Shown here in pieces: positions 55,690 through 64,000 of a DNA stretch of 64,000 bases. Below the pieces are notes generated by a model. It had not been told where the DNA came from. It worked only from the letters and a program-made list of their open reading frames with translations, and ran no database searches. Positions within the stretch are counted from its first letter, which is position 1; every line of letters starts with the position of its first letter. Where the stretch lies: the NCBI RefSeq assembly GCF_002631185.1, contig NZ_PDNU01000032.1, positions 1-64,000 on the forward strand, in the 5' to 3' direction. This stretch comes from Teichococcus rhizosphaerae (GTDB lineage Bacteria > Pseudomonadota > Alphaproteobacteria > Acetobacterales > Acetobacteraceae). The position numbers were made by a program, and so were the translations under genes.

Positions 55690-57398
55690 TCCGGCCGGGG
55701 CGGCTCCTCCTCCGGCGTGCGCGCCAGCCCGATCCGGCGCAGCCGGCACGAAAGCCGCGGGTCCGCCGTCAGCACGGCGAAGGGGATGCCCAGCAGCAGC
55801 GGCGCGACGAAGGGCAGGCCCCAGGCCCAGGCCGTGCCGCCCGCCGCCACCAGCGCCGCCATCAGCACCGCGCCGAGGAGCGTGGGCGCCCGGAGCAGCC
55901 GCGCCGCATCCGCCCAGCGCACGCCCAGCGCATCGCGGTTCTGCGGCTGCCAGCCGGCGCGGCCGGCGAAGGGCAGCGCCAGCAGGAACAGCGCCTTGCT
56001 GGCCAGGCTCACCGGGTCCAGCAGGGTGGTGAAGCCGATCTCGGCCAGTGCCCCGCGCAGCACGGCGCGGCGGCCGCCATAGGGCGCCGCGCGCTCCGGG
56101 CGCAGCATCAGCTCCAGGTAGCCCGCGAGCTTCGGCGCGTGGATCGCGGCCCCGTTGGCCAGCAGCAGCGCCGCCAGCGGCCCGGCGGGCGTGGCCGCGC
56201 CGCCGCCCGTGGCGGCGTTCAGCACCGCCGCCACCAGCACCAGCAGCCAGAGCGGCGCGGACAGGAAGAGCAGGATGGCCTGGACGAGCTGCCAGCGGCC
56301 CATCGCCGTCAGGCCCGGCAGCCGCAGCAGGTGCCAGTACTGCATGTTGCCCGCGCCCCAGCGCCGGTCGCGGAGGATGAAGTCCGGCAGAGTGGGCGGG
56401 TTGCCTTCCAGGCTGCCCTCCTCGATGGGCAGGCAGCGCACCTTCCAGCCGGCGGCGTGCAGCCGCACCGCCTCGATCTGGTCGTGGCTGAGGATGGGGC
56501 TGCCACCGGGCAGCGCCTCCAGCCGGGCATGGGCGCGGAAGGGTGCCACGCGCAGCAGGGCGTTGTGGCCCCAGTAGGGGCCCTGGTCGAGCTGCCACCA
56601 GGCCTGGCCCGTGGCCCAGCTCCGCATGCCGGCGCGCATGCCGAACTGGAACAGGCGGGTGAAGGCGCTGCGCGCGGGGCGGCCGACGATGAGCTGCTGC
56701 AGGATGGCCAGCCTCGGGTCGGCCTCCATCGCCGCCACCAGCCGCAGCACCGCCTCGGCCGACATCTCCGAATCGGCGTCGAGGCACAGGAAGAACTCCT
56801 GGTCGCCGGCATGGTGGTCCAGGAAGTCCATCACGTTGCCGGCCTTGAAGCCGGTGTTGCGCGTGCGGCGGCGGTAGCGCACCGCCACGGGCCGCCCCGC
56901 CCGCAGCCGGGCGAAGCCGGCGATGCCCGCCTCCTCCCGCGCGGCGAGGCCGGGCTCCTGCGTGTCGGACAGGAACCAGAGGGTGAAGCGGTGGCCCGCC
57001 CCGGCCGCCTCCAGCCCGTCCAGCAGCCGGGCGAGGGGCGGCAGCACCGCCTCCATGGCCTCGTTGCGCAGGCAGACAAGGATGGCGGTGGCGGCGCGTG
57101 GCGGCGGCGGCGCGGCGCGCAGGAGCTGCGGCACCACCAGCGCCGCCGGCTCCGCCGCCCGCAGCCGCAGGGCGAGGCCCAGCAGCGCGTTGCCCGCGCA
57201 AAGGCAGCTCCAGGGCAGGGTGCCGAGCCAGGCGGCCAGCAGCACCCATTCCCAGGCCGTCCAGCCGCCCGGGGCCAGCACCCGCAGCATCAGCAGCAGC
57301 AGGCCGAGGCCGAGCGCGAGGCAGAGAAGCAGGAAGGCCAGGCGGCGCAGGCCTGGCCGCTCGGGCGGCAGGGGGGGGAGCGGCGCGGGAGGGGTCAC
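55647..57398 (-). CDS. opgH: Glucans biosynthesis glucosyltransferase OpgH/MdoH
   Basis: OpgH polymerises the beta-1,2-glucan backbone of osmoregulated periplasmic glucans. The 583-residue product has N-terminal TM helices (LAFLLLCLALGLGLLLLMLR) and a cytoplasmic GT2 domain. The GT2 domain has CLDADSEMSAEAVLRLVAAM, RNTGFKAGNVMDFLD, SHDQIEAVRLHAAGW and FILRDRRWGAGNMQYW. C-terminal TM segments follow. It is shorter than the 847-residue E. coli protein, mainly at the ends. The start is GTG 57398. opgG is not adjacent. The gene overlaps a convergent GNAT gene by 43 bases. Confidence 0.92.
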   Translation of the reverse strand: MTPPAPLPPLPPERPGLRRLAFLLLCLALGLGLLLLMLRVLAPGGWTAWEWVLLAAWLGTLPWSCLCAGNALLGLALRLRAAEPAALVVPQLLRAAPPPPRAATAILVCLRNEAMEAVLPPLARLLDGLEAAGAGHRFTLWFLSDTQEPGLAAREEAGIAGFARLRAGRPVAVRYRRRTRNTGFKAGNVMDFLDHHAGDQEFFLCLDADSEMSAEAVLRLVAAMEADPRLAILQQLIVGRPARSAFTRLFQFGMRAGMRSWATGQAWWQLDQGPYWGHNALLRVAPFRAHARLEALPGGSPILSHDQIEAVRLHAAGWKVRCLPIEEGSLEGNPPTLPDFILRDRRWGAGNMQYWHLLRLPGLTAMGRWQLVQAILLFLSAPLWLLVLVAAVLNAATGGGAATPAGPLAALLLANGAAIHAPKLAGYLELMLRPERAAPYGGRRAVLRGALAEIGFTTLLDPVSLASKALFLLALPFAGRAGWQPQNRDALGVRWADAARLLRAPTLLGAVLMAALVAAGGTAWAWGLPFVAPLLLGIPFAVLTADPRLSCRLRRIGLARTPEEEPPRPDQPPGKRKRISTSS

Positions 57399-57488
57399 GC
57401 GCCGCTTCTGGCGGGGGATCGTGGCGGGATTGCGCCGGCCTCATGAAAGATGCGGCGCGGCATCAGCCTTTCCCGGCCGTCCCGCGCC

Positions 57489-58577
57489 TCAGGCGGGCGC
57501 GGGAACGCCGAGCGAGGCGGCGGTCTGCAGCAGGCCCGTCCAGGTGTCGGGCTGCAGCGGCACGCCATGGGCCAGGCGCTCGGCGCGGGTGCGGGCCTCG
57601 GGCTCGCCGGGCAGCAGCACGGGCTGGCCGGGCCTGGCGGGGCGGCTGGAGGCCACCCACTCCACATAGGCCTGTCCCATCTCCTGGAAGGCGGCCTCGG
57701 TGCCGAAATGCGCCGGCGAGAGATAGATGGAGAGCATGCCGTTGGCGATGCGCCCGCGCCCTTCCACCGGCCCCGAGGTGCCGCCCGCGGTGAAGGCGCC
57801 GGCCAGCAGCTCGCACATCAGCGCCAGGCCCGAGCCCTTGTGCTCGCCGAAGGCGCGGATGGCGCCGGCGCCGCCCGCCGGGTTGCGCGGGCCGATCGGC
57901 GGGTAGTCGCCATACAGGGTATGCGGGTCGCCCGAGAGGGTGCCGTCCGGCTCGATCAGCGCGTCCTTCGGCAGGGCCTTGCCGCCATTGGAGGCGACCA
58001 GCACCTTGCCTTCCGCCACATGCGAGGTGGCGAAGTCCAGCACCACGGGCCGCCCTTCCAGCGGCGCGCCGATGGCGATGGGGGCGGTGGAGAAGCGCCG
58101 CTCCACGCCGCCGAAGGGCGCGACCAGCACCGAGCCCGCCACGTTGACGAGGTGGATGGAGATCAGCCCTTCCGCCAGCGCCATCTCGGCATAGTGGCCG
58201 ATGCGCCCCACATGCCCGGCATTGCGCAGCGCGATGACGGCGGCGCCGTGCTGCTTCGCGCGGGCGATGCCGAGCTCCGCCGCCTGCCGCGCCACGGTCT
58301 GGCCGAAGCCGAAATCGGCGTCCAGCAGGGCGAAGGCGCCGCCATCGGTGACGACCCGCGCGGTACGGCCGAAATGCACATGCCCGGCCCGGTGCCAGTC
58401 GATGTAGCGCGGCACCCGCACCACGCCGTGGCTGTCATGCCCGGCGAGGTTGGCGCCGAGCAGGTGCTGGGCGATGCCCGCCGCCTCGTCGGCGCTGCTG
58501 CCGGCGGCGACGAAGATGTCGCGCACCAGCGTTTCCAGGGTTTTGGCGTCGATCAGCACGGGGGGATGGGCGTCCAT
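57489..58577 (-). CDS. Ldh2-family malate/lactate/ureidoglycolate dehydrogenase
   Basis: The 362-residue NAD(P)-dependent oxidoreductase belongs to the malate/L-lactate dehydrogenase type 2 family, unrelated to classical LDH. It has GHDSHGVVRVPRYIDWHRAG near residue 45, RNAGHVGRIGHYAEMALAEG and GEHKGSGLALMCELLAGAF. The ATG at 58577 has aggaaat upstream. It ends the sugar-type import operon, so oxidation of an imported hydroxy acid or sugar derivative is likely; the exact substrate is not determinable. Confidence 0.9.
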   Translation of the reverse strand: MDAHPPVLIDAKTLETLVRDIFVAAGSSADEAAGIAQHLLGANLAGHDSHGVVRVPRYIDWHRAGHVHFGRTARVVTDGGAFALLDADFGFGQTVARQAAELGIARAKQHGAAVIALRNAGHVGRIGHYAEMALAEGLISIHLVNVAGSVLVAPFGGVERRFSTAPIAIGAPLEGRPVVLDFATSHVAEGKVLVASNGGKALPKDALIEPDGTLSGDPHTLYGDYPPIGPRNPAGGAGAIRAFGEHKGSGLALMCELLAGAFTAGGTSGPVEGRGRIANGMLSIYLSPAHFGTEAAFQEMGQAYVEWVASSRPARPGQPVLLPGEPEARTRAERLAHGVPLQPDTWTGLLQTAASLGVPAPA

Positions 58578-58667
58578 GGGGCATTTCCTGCACGTTTCTT
58601 GATGCGTGCAGCATGGCGCACGGGGCGCGCTTGGCAAGCCATGCCGCGCCCCCCAGGCCCGCCCTTC

Positions 58668-59423
58668 TCAGGGGATCGCGGCCACCTTCTGGGCGTGGGC
58701 CGCCTGGAAGCGGTTCCAGGTGGGCGTCACCAGCATCTCGTTGATGCAGACCCGCTCCGGCATGTTGGCGACGAACAGCACCGCCTGCGCGATGTCCTCC
58801 GGCTGCAGCATCCGCGCCCGCTCCTCCGCCGGCACCGGCTCGGGGCGGAAATCGAGGATGGGGGTCACCACCTCGCCCGGGCAGATGCAGGTGGAGCGGA
58901 TGTTGTGGATGCCGTTCTCGGCGTTGAGCGAGGCGGAGAGGGCGACGAAGCCGCTCTTGGCCGCGATGTAGCCGGGGCCGGAAACCGCCGAGACGCCCTT
59001 GCCCGCCATGGAGGCGATCTGCACGATCAGCCCGCCGCCCCGCGCCTTCATCCCCGCCAGCACGGCGAGGCTGGTGAGGAAGGGGGCGCGCAGGTTGCCA
59101 TCGACCAGCGTGCCGACATCGGCGGGCGAGAGCTGGTGCCAGTGGCGGCGCGGCACGTTGACGCCGGCGTTGTTCACCAGCAGGCCGATGCCGCCCAGCG
59201 CCTCCGTCACCTCGGCCGCGGCGCGCTCCACCGCCGCGGCGTCGGTCAGGTCGGCGGTGACGATATGCGCCTCCGCGCCTCCGGGCAGCAGCGCCGCCGT
59301 CTCCTCCAGCGGCGCGCGGCGGCGGCCGGTGAGCGCCAGGCGCCAGCCCGCGCCGGCCAGCGCCACCGCGACGGCGCGGCCGATGCCGGTGCCGGCACCC
59401 GTCACCCAGGCTGTCTTGTCCAT
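58668..59423 (-). CDS. Short-chain dehydrogenase/reductase
   Basis: The 251-residue SDR has TGAGTGIGRAVA, LLVNNAGVN and the catalytic Ser in IASMAGKG. The Tyr-Lys pair is in GYIAAKSGF. The ATG at 59423 is preferred because ggaaggcagggg lies just upstream; an ATG at 59444 would add seven residues. The C-terminal ERVCINEMLVTPTWNRF matches SDRs often annotated as serine or sulfoacetaldehyde/3-hydroxy acid dehydrogenases. It follows the ABC ATPase by 23 bases. Confidence 0.9.
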   Translation of the reverse strand: MDKTAWVTGAGTGIGRAVAVALAGAGWRLALTGRRRAPLEETAALLPGGAEAHIVTADLTDAAAVERAAAEVTEALGGIGLLVNNAGVNVPRRHWHQLSPADVGTLVDGNLRAPFLTSLAVLAGMKARGGGLIVQIASMAGKGVSAVSGPGYIAAKSGFVALSASLNAENGIHNIRSTCICPGEVVTPILDFRPEPVPAEERARMLQPEDIAQAVLFVANMPERVCINEMLVTPTWNRFQAAHAQKVAAIP

Positions 59424-59446
59424 CCCCTGCCTTCCTTGCTTCATGC

Positions 59447-60547
<1,101 letters not shown>

Positions 60548-60623
60548 TCTTTCGTTTCCTCGCGCTTGAGTTTCGGCGCCGCGATTCACGCCCTCGGCCA
60601 TCCGGCCTCCGGCGATCGCGGCG

Positions 60624-61517
60624 TCAGCCCTTGGTGGCGCCGGCCGTCAGGCCCGCGATGTAGTAGTCCATGAGGAACGCGTAGACGAGCAGCGGCGGCA
60701 GCGCGGCCATCAGCGCGCCGGCCATGATCTTGCCCCACTGGAAGGTGTCCGCCCGGATCAGGTCGGAGACGATGCCCACCGTCAGCACCATCTGGTCCGA
60801 GGAGACCAGGAAGGCGATCGGGTAGATGAAGGCGGCCCAGGAGACGGTGAAGGCGAAGATCATCGCCGCCAGGATGCCGGGCAGCGCCACGGGGATGAAG
60901 ATCTTCCACAGCATCTGGAGGTGGCTGGCGCCGTCGATCAGCGCCGCCTCGTCCAGCTCCTTCGGGATGGAGGCGAAGTAGCCGATCATGATCCAGGTGC
61001 AGAAGGGCACCGTCAGCGTCGGGAAGATCAGCACCATGGCCCAGAGGTTGTTGTAGAGGCCGAGGCCGCCGATGATCTGGAACATCGGGATGAAGAGCAG
61101 CGTCTCCGGCACCAGGTAGGTGAGGAAGACGCCGGTGGCGAGCGTCGCGCTGCCCCAGAACTTCATCCGTGCGAGTGCGAAGGCCGCCATCACCGAGATC
61201 ACCATGCTGATGGCGACGGTGCAGGCGGTGACGATGACCGAGTTGCGGAAGTGGACCAGGTAGTTCCCTTCCGTCAGCAGCTCCCAGTAGTTCTGCAGCG
61301 TCGGCGCCGCGACGATCCACGGGTTGCCGGACAGGTCGGCGATCTCGCCCGAGCTCTTCAGGCTCGTCATCAGCATGTGGAAGGGCGGCGTCATGAAGAA
61401 GACGACAAAGACGGCGAGCGCCACATAGGCGCCGATCAGCGCCCAGCGCCGCTCCCGCCGCAGGCTGCCATGCCGGATCTCGGCGGGGACGAAGGGCGTC
61501 GCGGTGGTGCTGCTCAT
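60624..61517 (-). CDS. Carbohydrate ABC transporter permease (MalG-type)
   Basis: The 297-residue permease has six TM helices. The MalG EAA loop is [20 protein letters not shown] followed by [12 protein letters not shown]. It starts one base after the stop of the partner permease, indicating coupled synthesis. The end reads GLTAGATKG, a usual CUT1 terminus. The substrate is not fixed by sequence. Confidence 0.93.
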   Translation of the reverse strand: MSSTTATPFVPAEIRHGSLRRERRWALIGAYVALAVFVVFFMTPPFHMLMTSLKSSGEIADLSGNPWIVAAPTLQNYWELLTEGNYLVHFRNSVIVTACTVAISMVISVMAAFALARMKFWGSATLATGVFLTYLVPETLLFIPMFQIIGGLGLYNNLWAMVLIFPTLTVPFCTWIMIGYFASIPKELDEAALIDGASHLQMLWKIFIPVALPGILAAMIFAFTVSWAAFIYPIAFLVSSDQMVLTVGIVSDLIRADTFQWGKIMAGALMAALPPLLVYAFLMDYYIAGLTAGATKG

Positions 61518-61518
61518 C

Positions 61519-62460
61519 TCACGCCATCTCCTTCGAGCGCCGGTTCACCCCGCGCAGGGTGAAGATGGCGAACACCGCCAGCAGCGGAAACATGAACAGG
61601 CTGACCGAGGCGCCGAGCGGGATGTCGCCCGACTGGATGCCCACCTGGAAGGCGTATGTCGCGAAGACATGCGTGGTGTCCTGCGGCCCGCCATTGGTCA
61701 GGATGCGGACGATATCGAAATTGGCGAAGGTGACGATCAGGCTGAACAGCACGGTGATCGAGATGATGTTGCGCATCATCGGGAAGGTCACGTAGCGCAG
61801 CTTCTGCCAGCCGCTCGCGCCGTCGATCGCCGCCGCCTCGTAGAGCTGGTCGGGCACCGACTTCAGCGCGGCGAGGTACATGATCATGAAGAAGGGCGAG
61901 CCGTACCAGACATTCACCAGGATCACCGAGAAGCGCGCCCAGCCGGCCTGGCCGAGCCAGGGCACCGGATCGACGCCGATCCCCATCAGCGCCCAGTTGA
62001 AGGCCGAGTAGGACGGGTCGAACAGCCACCACCAGGCCAGCGTCGAGATCGCCGGCGGGATGACCCAGGGCACCAGCAGCATGCCGCGCCACTTGCGCTG
62101 CCCCTTGGCGGGAAGCGCGTGCAGCACATGGGCCAGGATGAAGCCGATCAGCGCCTTCAGCAGCACCGCCGAGACGGCGAACAGCACCGACTGGAACACC
62201 ACGTTCCAGAAGGTCTCGCGCGACAGCAGGAAGGTGAAGTTCTCCCAGCCGATGAAGCGCGTCATGCGCCGGTTCAGCGTGGAAAGGTAGATCGCGTAGA
62301 GGAACGGATACACCACCAGGCCGAGGATCAGCAGGATCAGCGGCAATGTCAGCAGGAAGGCCACGGTGGAGTTCCGGCGCGACAGGCGCTTCAGCGCGCC
62401 GCCGCGCGGCGGTGCGGCGGCGGCCGGCGCGGCCGGGGCGGAAAGCGTGCCTTGGGACAT
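61519..62460 (-). CDS. Carbohydrate ABC transporter permease (MalF-type)
   Basis: This 313-residue permease has about six TM helices (for example TLPLILLILGLVVYPFLYAI). The EAA loop is VPDQLYEAAAIDGASGWQKL. The Ala/Pro-rich N-terminus precedes TM1. A long hairpin lies between the binding-protein gene and this one, a usual way to make more receptor than permease. Confidence 0.93.
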   Translation of the reverse strand: MSQGTLSAPAAPAAAAPPRGGALKRLSRRNSTVAFLLTLPLILLILGLVVYPFLYAIYLSTLNRRMTRFIGWENFTFLLSRETFWNVVFQSVLFAVSAVLLKALIGFILAHVLHALPAKGQRKWRGMLLVPWVIPPAISTLAWWWLFDPSYSAFNWALMGIGVDPVPWLGQAGWARFSVILVNVWYGSPFFMIMYLAALKSVPDQLYEAAAIDGASGWQKLRYVTFPMMRNIISITVLFSLIVTFANFDIVRILTNGGPQDTTHVFATYAFQVGIQSGDIPLGASVSLFMFPLLAVFAIFTLRGVNRRSKEMA

Positions 62461-62493
62461 GTCAGACTCCCTCGCGGTTGCGGGAGATGATGC

Positions 62494-62527
62494 GGGGCGC
62501 GCGGGCCGATGCCGGCCCGTGCGCCCC
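62494..62527 (-). promoter_or_regulatory. Long hairpin between binding-protein and permease genes
   Basis: Two 15-base arms (62494-62508 and 62513-62527) pair with one mismatch around a 4-base loop, between the binding-protein stop and the permease start. Similar stems in mal-type operons protect the upstream mRNA 3' end. The function here is by analogy only. Confidence 0.55.
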
Positions 62528-62553
62528 CCTTCAGCCTATGGCCGGCGCGGCCA

Positions 62554-63909
62554 TCAGCCGCGCTTGAAGCCTTCGATCTCGCGCTCCGCCCAGGCGATGG
62601 CGCGGTCCGGCGTCTCGTTGTTCTGCACGACGCGGGCGATCATCTTGGCCTGGATGCCCTGGTTGTACATCTGCACCGCGATCTCGGGCGGCGCCGGGTA
62701 GCAGGCGATGAACTGCTGCGCGTTGTGGTGCGGCTTGACCGGGTAGTTGAACACCACGCCCGGCGGCGGGCCTTCCGTTTCCCAGGTCTTGAAGTCGGTC
62801 ATGCTGGTGAAGGGCGGGATGTCGTAGCCGTTGCTGGCCTTGACCATCAGCTCCGCCTGCTCGCGCTGGCTGAGGTATTCCACCAGCGCCTTGGCCGCGC
62901 CCTTGTTGCGGCTGAAGCTCCACACGCCCCAGAAATAGGGCAGGTAGGGGGTGAAGCGCCCCTGCGCGCCGGCCGGGGCGGGGAAGCTCCAGCACTGCTC
63001 CGCCACCTGCGGCGCGTCGCGCTTGGCCACCGCCCAGGCGGAGGGCGGGTTGAAGATCAGCGCCGACTTGCCGGAGATCAGCGCCCGGTTGTTCGAGGCG
63101 TCGTCCCAGGAGAACACGTCGCCCGGCAGGAAGGCGCAGAGCTGCTTGGCGTATTCCAGCACCTTGCGCACATTGTCGGACTTGGCGGTGATGTCGCCCT
63201 TGCCGTTCACCAGCTCGGCGCCGAAGGAGCGGAACAGGCTGCCGATCCAGTCGGTGGCGTCGGTGAACTGGCCGATCGGCAGGCCGAAGGAGAAGCCCGC
63301 CTTGTGGCTGGCCTCCGCCGCCTTCAGGAAGGTGTCCCAGTTCCAGTTGCCGGCGGCGCTGCCGGGATTGGCGTTGGCCGGGAACATCTGCTGGATGTCG
63401 ATGCCGGCATGCTGCTTCAGCAGGTCCATCCGCCCGAGCGCCGGCTTGTTCTGGCTGCCGGAGATGGCCGGCACGGCGCGCCACTTGCCCTCCACCTTGG
63501 CCAGGTACTCGACGATCGGGTTCAGCGCGCCGTACTTCTCGCCGAGCCGGCCCATGATGTCGTCCATGGGCTCGAGCTGGTCGGCCTTGGCATGCACCTC
63601 CCAGGTGGGGAAGGAGAGCATGTCGTGGCCCTGCCGCGCCTGGCTCTCGGCCGCGATGGTCAGCAGGTTCTTGTTGCCGACCGAGGTGATGAAGTCGAGC
63701 TGGATCTCGACCCGGTTCTTCTGCCCCCAGTCCATGACGATGCGGCGCATCTCGTCATTGCCCGCGGGCACCCAGTGGTCCCACAGGCCGAGCGCCAGCC
63801 TGCCGCCGGAGCTTTGCCCATGCACGTTCACCAGGGGCAGGGTGCTGGCCGCGACGCCCAGCGCGCCCGCGCGCAGCACGCCACGACGGGAAATCCCGTT
63901 GCCTTCCAT
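62554..63909 (-). CDS. Sugar-type ABC extracellular solute-binding protein, probable Tat substrate
   Basis: The 451-residue family-1 binding protein has a leader containing twin arginines (SRRGVLRAGALGVAA), suggesting Tat export. Typical blocks are LALGLWDHWVPAGNDEMRRI and WEVHAKADQLEPMDDIMGRL, with YLPYFWGVWSFSRNKGAAKA in the C-terminal lobe. The ATG at 63909 has a near-perfect aaggaggt six bases upstream; an earlier start at 63936 is rejected. It heads the import operon; the ligand is unknown. Confidence 0.93.
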   Translation of the reverse strand: MEGNGISRRGVLRAGALGVAASTLPLVNVHGQSSGGRLALGLWDHWVPAGNDEMRRIVMDWGQKNRVEIQLDFITSVGNKNLLTIAAESQARQGHDMLSFPTWEVHAKADQLEPMDDIMGRLGEKYGALNPIVEYLAKVEGKWRAVPAISGSQNKPALGRMDLLKQHAGIDIQQMFPANANPGSAAGNWNWDTFLKAAEASHKAGFSFGLPIGQFTDATDWIGSLFRSFGAELVNGKGDITAKSDNVRKVLEYAKQLCAFLPGDVFSWDDASNNRALISGKSALIFNPPSAWAVAKRDAPQVAEQCWSFPAPAGAQGRFTPYLPYFWGVWSFSRNKGAAKALVEYLSQREQAELMVKASNGYDIPPFTSMTDFKTWETEGPPPGVVFNYPVKPHHNAQQFIACYPAPPEIAVQMYNQGIQAKMIARVVQNNETPDRAIAWAEREIEGFKRG

Positions 63910-64000
63910 TCCGTAACCTCCTTGCACGGGCGGCATCCGCCGCCACGGGCCTTATGGCCACTCGTTGCGGAGGTGAGGTTAGGCGTTGGCCGCGCGTCCT

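Overview
The window is a stretch of a high-GC alphaproteobacterial chromosome, most likely from the Rhodospirillales/Acetobacteraceae (Roseomonas-like). The evidence is the very GC-rich third codon positions, the frequent GTG starts, an NDUFA12-type complex I accessory subunit next to an MCE-domain protein and a DUF2155 protein, and an aroQ-accB-accC-aat block. These assignments rest on recognisable protein families; no database search was run.

Region 1 (1-14.2 kb, all + strand) is the fused S10-spc-alpha ribosomal superoperon from rpsJ to rplQ, with secY, adk and rpoA in their usual places. Spacing is tight, with several ATGA-type overlaps. An intrinsic terminator after adk, a plausible sigma70 promoter and a hairpin before rpsM set off the alpha operon (rpsM-rpsK-rpoA-rplQ) as its own unit. 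A second intrinsic terminator follows rplQ.

Region 2 (14.3-24.9 kb) holds a Nit-type amidase that overlaps an NAD kinase. Next comes a decayed Bug/TctC solute-binding gene with one frameshift and one in-frame stop. Two divergent family-5 solute-binding proteins follow, and the second heads a complete peptide-type ABC importer (two permeases, two ATPases). A small lipoprotein lies downstream.

Region 3 (24.9-29.1 kb, - strand) carries an Lrp/AsnC regulator, an ornithine-decarboxylase-like enzyme, thiS-thiG and a glycine-zipper lipoprotein. A 15-bp tandem repeat duplicates the decarboxylase stop codon. The decarboxylase also has a long structured leader with an overlapping upstream reading frame.

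Region 4 (29.2-41.0 kb) has a BCCT osmolyte transporter and a 16-cysteine copper-storage protein, followed by aroQ-accB-accC-aat. On the opposite strand are an overlapping otsB-GH15-otsA trehalose operon and NDUFA12-mlaD-hypothetical-DUF2155.

Region 5 (41.0-57.4 kb) is accessory and housekeeping. It contains a stand-alone protein that looks like a ribonucleotide reductase without its active-site half, a RidA/GNAT pair, ycjX/ycjF, a FemAB-like acyltransferase, a DMT exporter overlapping a PD-(D/E)XK nuclease-helicase, a pyruvate-oxidase-like ThDP enzyme, ftsK with an overlapping GNAT gene, and opgH.

Region 6 (57.5-63.9 kb, - strand) is a sugar-type ABC import operon (binding protein, two permeases, ATPase) followed by an SDR and an Ldh2-type dehydrogenase. 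This looks like uptake coupled to oxidation of a sugar or polyol derivative.

I saw no tRNA or rRNA genes, CRISPR arrays, insertion sequences or prophage. The items most worth a second look are the nuclease-helicase, the reductase-like TSCPD protein, the decarboxylase leader, and a hairpin repeat found after two unrelated genes.
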